Assembly: GCA_947629815.1 (NCBI GenBank)
Contig: CANRFG010000012.1
Span: forward strand, 1 to 35,935
Reading direction: 5' to 3'
Length of the DNA: 35,935 nucleotides
Source: an uncultured Bacilli bacterium
GTDB taxonomy: Bacteria; Bacillota_I; Bacilli_A; RF39; UBA660
A program made the position numbers and the translations under genes. Positions 32,169 through 35,935 of the stretch are shown here, piece by piece; the stretch's first letter is position 1; each line of letters starts with the position of its first letter. Below the pieces are notes generated by a model. That model saw only the letters and a list, made by a program, of their open reading frames with translations. It made no database searches and was not told where the DNA came from.

Positions 32169-32204
32169 TTTTAAAAATTGCTCCAAAGCAACTCGTATTT
32201 TTAC

Positions 32205-33791
32205 TTATACTAATACTTCACTTTTTTTAATTCTATAATGAATTTCTAGTTTTTTATCCTTTGTAACATATATCTTATCTATTAATCTATTCATTATTTC
32301 TCTTGTTGGATTTTTCATATCAAGAAAACTTTTAATTATATCTAAATATTCAACATAACAAGAGGAATCTTCATTTATGCTAGAAATTTCTTCTTTCAAT
32401 TTTTCTAATTTTTCGTTTGCAGTTTTAATATCTTCTTCAGTAATTTTAAATAATCTTTGATAAGTTTCCACACTTATAATATTATTAAACTTATCATCAT
32501 ATAAAGAGTCTTGTTTTCTTTTTAATCCATCTATCTTTAAATTAAGTTCATCAATTTTTTTTAATTTTTCTTGTTTAGGATCAATATATTGATTTTTGAT
32601 AATACTCTCAAATTCGTCTTTATCATTAATATATAGATTAGCCATAGTGCTTAATTTACTATAGATAGTATTTTCCAACTTAGTATAATTAATATAATGT
32701 GAAAAACATATATTATACTTACTAAACTTACGATAATTATTACAATTCATTGTAACTCTATCTCTTTTTTTATCATAGCTAATACTCATTCTAGCACCAC
32801 AATCTTTACAAAATACTAAATCAGATAAAACATAATCAACATTTCTTCTTTCAGGATTATAGTTATCCTTAGAATCTTTAATAGATTGCGCTATTTCAAA
32901 TGTTTTTTTATCAATAAGTGGTTCATGGGCATTTTCCTTTATACACCACTCACTTTTTGGAACTTTTTTCATCTTCTTAATCTTATAATTCACTTTTTGA
33001 ACTCTGTGTTGTATTAAATCTCCAATATAGACTCTATTTTTTATTATATTACTAACAGATGTATGTTTCCATATTTCAGGATGGTCAAAGTTATTTAATT
33101 TAGAATCAGAGTATTTATACATAATAGGTGTTGGTAATTCTTCTCTTGTTAAGATTTCAGCAATTTGTGAACTACCATAACCAGCAACATATAAATCAAA
33201 TATCTTCTTTACTACAGGAGCAGTTTCTGGATCTGGCACCAGTTTGTGTTTGTCTAAAAGATTTCTCATATACCCATAAGGCGCTGCACTTCCACAAAAC
33301 TTACCATCTTTTTTCATTTGAATTAAGCTTGAACGAACTTTTTTTGAAATATCTTTTGCATACATATCATTCATACTTAGTCTAAATGGCATCATATCAG
33401 AACCACTTGTTTCATAAAAAGTATCTATATCATCATTTACTGCAACATATCTGACATCATTCTTTGGAAAAAATGTTTCAACATAATAACCTGTCATTAT
33501 ATGATCACGACCTAATCTTGATAAGTCTTTTGTTATAACCATATTTATTTTTCCATTTTCAATGTCATTTAACATTCTCTTAAACTCTGGGCGTTCAAAA
33601 TTTGTTCCTGTATAACCATCATCTACATAAATATCAACTGCAACTAAATTCTGTGCTTTTAAATAACCAATTAGTAAACTTCTTTGATTAGTGACACTTT
33701 CTGATTCCATATCATCACCATCTTCACGAGATAGTCTTATATAAATGGCTATTTTAAAAATCGTATTGTCTATTTTGTATCTATTATACAT
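32205..33791 (-). CDS. Large serine recombinase (integrase of the element)
   Basis: The 528-residue product has the catalytic resolvase domain (about 12-155) with nucleophile Ser21 in YIRLSREDGDD, QRSLL, and KDLSRLGRD. The recombinase domain follows (about 170-310, PYGYMRN...), then a zinc ribbon with Cys328, Cys331, Cys350 and Cys362, and a C-terminal coiled coil (about 385-490). This is the architecture of phage and transposon large serine integrases that insert and excise DNA at short att sites. The start has AAGGAGA 5 nt upstream, inside the end of the 60-residue gene, so translation is coupled. Its 3' end points at the broken spoIVA. A directionality factor is not recognised. Confidence 0.96.
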   Translation of the reverse strand: MYNRYKIDNTIFKIAIYIRLSREDGDDMESESVTNQRSLLIGYLKAQNLVAVDIYVDDGYTGTNFERPEFKRMLNDIENGKINMVITKDLSRLGRDHIMTGYYVETFFPKNDVRYVAVNDDIDTFYETSGSDMMPFRLSMNDMYAKDISKKVRSSLIQMKKDGKFCGSAAPYGYMRNLLDKHKLVPDPETAPVVKKIFDLYVAGYGSSQIAEILTREELPTPIMYKYSDSKLNNFDHPEIWKHTSVSNIIKNRVYIGDLIQHRVQKVNYKIKKMKKVPKSEWCIKENAHEPLIDKKTFEIAQSIKDSKDNYNPERRNVDYVLSDLVFCKDCGARMSISYDKKRDRVTMNCNNYRKFSKYNICFSHYINYTKLENTIYSKLSTMANLYINDKDEFESIIKNQYIDPKQEKLKKIDELNLKIDGLKRKQDSLYDDKFNNIISVETYQRLFKITEEDIKTANEKLEKLKEEISSINEDSSCYVEYLDIIKSFLDMKNPTREIMNRLIDKIYVTKDKKLEIHYRIKKSEVLV

Positions 33792-33793
33792 TT

Positions 33794-33976
33794 TTATCTC
33801 CTTTCAGTAGACAACACTTTCACTTTATTAGTTGAATCAATTATACCATTTTTTTTGTTCGTTTTAAATACTTTTAATGAATTTTTATTAGCCATATAGT
33901 ATTTATATATACAACTTTTTAATACTTCTTTTAAATCACAACCATTATCATCATAAAATTCTATTGTGTCATACAT
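33794..33976 (-). CDS. Small protein coupled to the recombinase
   Basis: The product is 60 residues, with an acidic start (MYDTIEFYDDNGCDLKEVL) and a basic second half (KNSLKVFKTNKKNG...STERR). No known family is recognised. It is too short for the usual transposon TnpV-type protein. GGAGG lies 7 nt before the start. It stops 2 nt before the recombinase ATG, and the recombinase ribosome binding site is within its last codons, so the two are co-translated. A role as an excision helper or regulator is possible but is only suggested by position. Confidence 0.7.
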   Translation of the reverse strand: MYDTIEFYDDNGCDLKEVLKSCIYKYYMANKNSLKVFKTNKKNGIIDSTNKVKVLSTERR

Positions 33977-33978
33977 GA

Positions 33979-34035
33979 TTATTCCTCCACAATGAATTCT
34001 ATGTGTAATAGTTTATAAAAATTACTATTCTTCAT
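33979..34035 (-). CDS. 18-residue ORF leading the recombinase genes
   Basis: This tiny frame is MKNSNFYKLLHIEFIVEE. AAAGGTG lies 8 nt before its ATG, and its stop is 2 nt before the ATG of the 60-residue gene, whose GGAGG site it contains. It looks like a leader peptide that couples translation downstream. An even shorter frame, MKNILFNAEELD, lies just upstream. It may also be the remnant of a longer gene. Confidence 0.4.
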   Translation of the reverse strand: MKNSNFYKLLHIEFIVEE

Positions 34036-34144
34036 AAATATCACACCTTTCTATTGAAATTTCCTTAATATATTTTAATCAAGTTCTTCAGCATTAAATA
34101 AAATATTTTTCATCTTTTAAATTTATAGTTCCTTCTCCCTGTAA

Positions 34145-34169
34145 AATAAAAAGTTGTCATTATGACAAC
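34145..34169 (-). terminator. Terminator inside the element
   Basis: GTTGTCA (34153-34159), loop TTA and TGACAAC (34163-34169) are followed on the minus strand by five T and an AT-rich run. It separates the 42-residue ORF from the recombinase unit. Confidence 0.7.
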
Positions 34170-34190
34170 CTATTTCATATTATTAAATAA

Positions 34191-34319
34191 TTATCTTAAT
34201 TCAGTTCTTCCATCTTCATTATATATACATATTCCACTTGTATTTTCTTTGGTATCTGTACATTTGTCTGCAATAGAACCTAGAAATGAATTATAAAATA
34301 GAATCACAATACTCTTCAT
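34191..34319 (-). CDS. 42-residue ORF, possible remnant
   Basis: The frame MKSIVILFYNSFLGSIADKC, then TDTKENTSGICIYNEDGRTE, LR ends in a stop and is followed by a terminator hairpin. The first 16 residues are hydrophobic like an export signal or the end of a pilin-like helix, and two cysteines lie after it. The ribosome binding site (AAGGAA) directly touches the ATG, so translation from here is doubtful; it may be the 3' end of a lost larger gene. The rest of the 33977-34398 interval holds the 18-residue ORF and two terminators. Confidence 0.35.
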   Translation of the reverse strand: MKSIVILFYNSFLGSIADKCTDTKENTSGICIYNEDGRTELR

Positions 34320-34332
34320 TTCCTTGCTTAGC

Positions 34333-34362
34333 AAAAAAGATATGTATAACGACATATCTTTT
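34333..34362 (-). terminator. Terminator of the fic gene
   Basis: AAAAGATATGT (34335-34345) and ACATATCTTTT (34352-34362) form an 11 bp stem with a 6 nt loop. On the minus strand a run of T follows. Confidence 0.8.
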
Positions 34363-34398
34363 CTAATTTCAATTACTCATAAATTCAAAATAACTAAT

Positions 34399-35451
34399 TC
34401 AATTATTCCATTTATATTTTGTATACCTACCACCAGAGATTTTAACAATTTTATCTTCTTTAAGTAATTTATTTAGCATTCTTTCAATTGTGGTTTCACT
34501 TAAATTAGGACACTTATTAATTATAAACGCTTTATCTATTGGAATAATATTTTCTTTAAATATACCTATAATTCTATCATAAGCAGTTATTTTTTTATTT
34601 TCAACAATATTTATTCTTGAATCAAATTCCTTATAAGCATTTAATATTATTCCTAAATAGTATTCTACAAAATATGAATAATCATTTTCATTATCATGCC
34701 ATTCAACAGAACTTTTTTCTAATGTATCATAATAACTATCTTTTGTTTCTTCAATAATTTTTTCAATACTGATATACTTCCCTACCATATAATCTGCTTT
34801 ATATAGTAATAGTAGAGTAAGTAATCTACTCATTCTTCCGTTACCATCATTAAATGGGTGTATAGATAAGAAATCTAATATAAATATAGGAACTAAGACT
34901 AGTAAATCACATGAATCGTTATTAACTAATTCATTATAATTTTTACATAAATCTTCAATTGCAATTGGTGTTTCAACAGGAGATAGAGGTATAAATCTTA
35001 TTTTCTTTTCTCCTTTTTCATTTTCTTCTTCAATATAATTTTGAGAATTTTTAAATTTACCACCATAACTATAGCCTGTATATTTATATAAATCTCTATG
35101 TAATTGCAAAATTGTATTTTGATTAATATCGATAAAATTGTAGTTCTCATGAATTAAAGATAATACATCTCTATAACCAGCAATTTCTTCTTCATTTCTA
35201 TTTTTAGGTTCTAACTTTTTAGTTACAATTTCATTAATTCTTTTATCAGTAGTACAAATACCCTCAATTTTATTTGATGAAGAAGTACTCTCTATTTTAG
35301 CAACTTTTAATAAAGTATCTAAAGTATCTTTTTTAGTATTTAATAAATATGATTGTTTTCCTTTGTATTCATGTATTTTACTTATTAAATTAATGATATT
35401 ACCACTAGATATAATACTATTATATTCTTCCATTAAATTAAATTTTCTCAA
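34399..35451 (-). CDS. Fic/DOC-family protein with wHTH, self-inhibited
   Basis: Fic proteins transfer AMP (or other groups) from nucleotides to hydroxyls on target proteins. The 350-residue product has the catalytic motif HPFNDGNGR at 198-206 (HPFx[D/E]GNGR complete). An inhibitory helix motif, S59-x3-E63-G64 (SNKIEG), precedes it, which marks a class II Fic whose activity is blocked in cis until regulated. About residues 285-350 form a winged-helix domain (IDKAFIINKCPNLSETTIERMLNKLLKED), suggesting DNA binding. It starts with TTG at 35451 behind GAGGA; the first in-frame ATG (35433) has a poorer site. The promoter carries three TGATGCAA boxes, so autoregulation is likely. It lies between the two candidate att sites. 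Confidence 0.92.
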   Translation of the reverse strand: MRKFNLMEEYNSIISSGNIINLISKIHEYKGKQSYLLNTKKDTLDTLLKVAKIESTSSSNKIEGICTTDKRINEIVTKKLEPKNRNEEEIAGYRDVLSLIHENYNFIDINQNTILQLHRDLYKYTGYSYGGKFKNSQNYIEEENEKGEKKIRFIPLSPVETPIAIEDLCKNYNELVNNDSCDLLVLVPIFILDFLSIHPFNDGNGRMSRLLTLLLLYKADYMVGKYISIEKIIEETKDSYYDTLEKSSVEWHDNENDYSYFVEYYLGIILNAYKEFDSRINIVENKKITAYDRIIGIFKENIIPIDKAFIINKCPNLSETTIERMLNKLLKEDKIVKISGGRYTKYKWNN

Positions 35452-35524
35452 ATTGCATCATTCCTCTTTCATTTGAATCATTATATCATTAAATGATGCA
35501 ATTAACAATATATTTGATGCAAAT
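35451..35524 (-). promoter_or_regulatory. fic promoter with three TGATGCAA operator boxes
   Basis: On the minus strand there is TTGTTA (35503-35508), a 17 bp spacer and TATAAT (35480-35485). AATTGCATCATT (35451-35462) and AATGATGCAATT (35492-35503) are perfect 12 bp inverted copies; the first covers the start codon, the second lies between -35 and -10. A third, TTTGATGCAAAT (35513-35524), lies upstream of -35. The layout fits a repressor, most simply the wHTH domain of Fic itself. Confidence 0.75.
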
Positions 35525-35682
35525 AAATTAGCATTATTAATTATATGCAATATTACAATTTTTAAACAATATATGACTCTTTACATAAGTCTTACATACT
35601 AAACATAAAGTTTTTTATTATAATTACAATATTTTCTTATTTTTAGTTTTAAGTATCACTTATTCAACAATAACCAATACTC

Positions 35683-35706
35683 TGTTTTCATGATATCCAT
35701 AAGTCT
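35683..35706. repeat. Candidate attachment site (right)
   Basis: TGTTTTCATGATATCCATAA (35683-35702) and the next bases are the imperfect copy of 32145-32168. On the minus strand it lies in a 24-codon frame (35660-35734) that reads MKLVEKGFLKTYGYHENRVL, then VIVE; YGYHEN is shared with the left copy. No ribosome binding site precedes that frame, so I do not call it a gene. The 158 bp between here and the fic operators hold nothing I can name. Confidence 0.5.
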
Positions 35707-35743
35707 TTAAAAAGCCTTTTTCAACTAATTTCATTATTTTTTT

Positions 35744-35774
35744 ATGTATTTTTTATTAATGTATTTTTTATTAA
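35744..35774. repeat. Two tandem copies of a 15 bp AT-rich unit
   Basis: TGTATTTTTTATTAA occurs at 35745-35759 and again at 35760-35774. It lies between the right candidate att site and the terminator of the next gene. Confidence 0.7.
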
Positions 35775-35779
35775 GATAA

Positions 35780-35805
35780 TAAAAAAGGTCATTTTGACCT
35801 TTTTG
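35780..35805 (-). terminator. Terminator of the partial membrane-protein gene
   Basis: AAAAAGGTCA and TGACCTTTTT form a 10 bp stem with a TTT loop (about 35782-35804), with A/T runs on both sides. Confidence 0.8.
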
Positions 35806-35809
35806 ACCT

Positions 35810-35935
35810 TTAATTTTTAATATCTCTTTTACAATAAATAATATTAGCTATTATATACATAATTATTATAAGTATAATAGTAGAAATCAAACATGTATTT
35901 ATATTTGTATTAATATACATATTACTTTCTTGCGT
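35810..35935 (-). CDS. C-terminal end of a membrane protein, 5' end outside window
   Basis: An open frame of 41 codons plus stop enters from the right edge. It reads TQESNMYINTNINTCLISTI, then ILIIIMYIIANIIYC, and ends KRDIKN. One membrane helix (about the last 30 to last 7 residues) is followed by a short basic tail, the layout of a C-terminally anchored, externally exposed protein. No LPxTG motif is visible in the part shown. A terminator follows directly. It is not SpoIVA sequence, which matters for reading the neighbouring repeat. Confidence 0.65.
   Translation of the reverse strand, partial: TQESNMYINTNINTCLISTIILIIIMYIIANIIYCKRDIKN

Noticed and set aside
32205-35706. A prophage or conjugative element
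   Set aside because: No structural, packaging, replication or mobilisation genes are visible between the candidate ends; only a recombinase, tiny ORFs and fic are present.
35660-35734. 24-residue frame containing YGYHEN as a real peptide gene
   Set aside because: There is no ribosome binding site before its ATG, and the open frame upstream runs into a terminator hairpin. It is more likely part of a recombination site or a fragment.
1-35935. CRISPR arrays, tRNA or rRNA genes
   Set aside because: I saw no regularly spaced repeats of CRISPR length and no cloverleaf or rRNA signature on either strand; a tRNA scan would settle the latter.
1-35935. Mollicute-type code with TGA as tryptophan
   Set aside because: Conserved tryptophans are encoded by TGG, and conserved genes show no in-frame TGA.

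Overview
This is an AT-rich window (roughly a quarter G+C by eye) with short intergenic gaps, strong GGAGG-type ribosome binding sites, TTGACA/TATAAT promoters and many A/T-flanked hairpin terminators. It carries a CIRCE operator, a T-box, a MurE with the DNPR motif of meso-diaminopimelate enzymes, a recU-pbp1 pair, a yrrN-yrrO-greA cluster, a nusA-ylxR-infB cluster and the sporulation gene spoIVA. Together these point to a low-GC Firmicute of the Bacilli or Erysipelotrichia type (gut RF39-like or related), using standard TGG tryptophan codons and plain stop codons. The lineage is inferred from gene content, not from a database match.

Layout. 1-5827 (minus): a partial DUF6273-like protein, then mraY and murE behind a lone type IV prepilin-like gene, then an N-domain-less clpB under a CIRCE operator with extra half-sites. 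6085-9972 (plus): a lipoprotein, the U32 pair yrrN/yrrO, greA, and rpsD behind a structured leader. 9998-19559 (minus): a 77-residue protein, tyrS, a broken DUF1016 gene, deoC and a HAD phosphatase behind a T-box that looks tyrosine-specific, then rbfA, a 10-repeat WG protein, infB, a dCMP deaminase in the place usually held by ylxQ, ylxR, nusA and an unusually short rimP. 19697-26698 (plus): a CPBP protease, a metallophosphoesterase, a decayed minus-strand gene, recU, a class A PBP and a polytopic membrane protein. 26695-31023 (minus): nth, dnaD, an unknown membrane-anchored protein, cca, HU, a second metallophosphoesterase, and the 3' part of spoIVA.

The most interesting part is 31021-35935. 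SpoIVA here lacks about its first 120 residues, including the Walker A ATPase motif, and its broken end abuts a 528-residue large serine recombinase read in the same direction. Behind the recombinase lie tiny coupled ORFs and a self-inhibited Fic protein whose promoter carries three TGATGCAA boxes. An imperfect repeat of about 24 bp sits beside the recombinase stop codon (32145-32168) and again at 35683-35706, so these are candidate attachment sites. The missing SpoIVA N-terminus is not found beyond the right copy inside this window. Either the element is larger or composite (tandem insertions) and the N-terminal half lies further right, which would make it a possible skin-like developmental insertion, or spoIVA is permanently broken.
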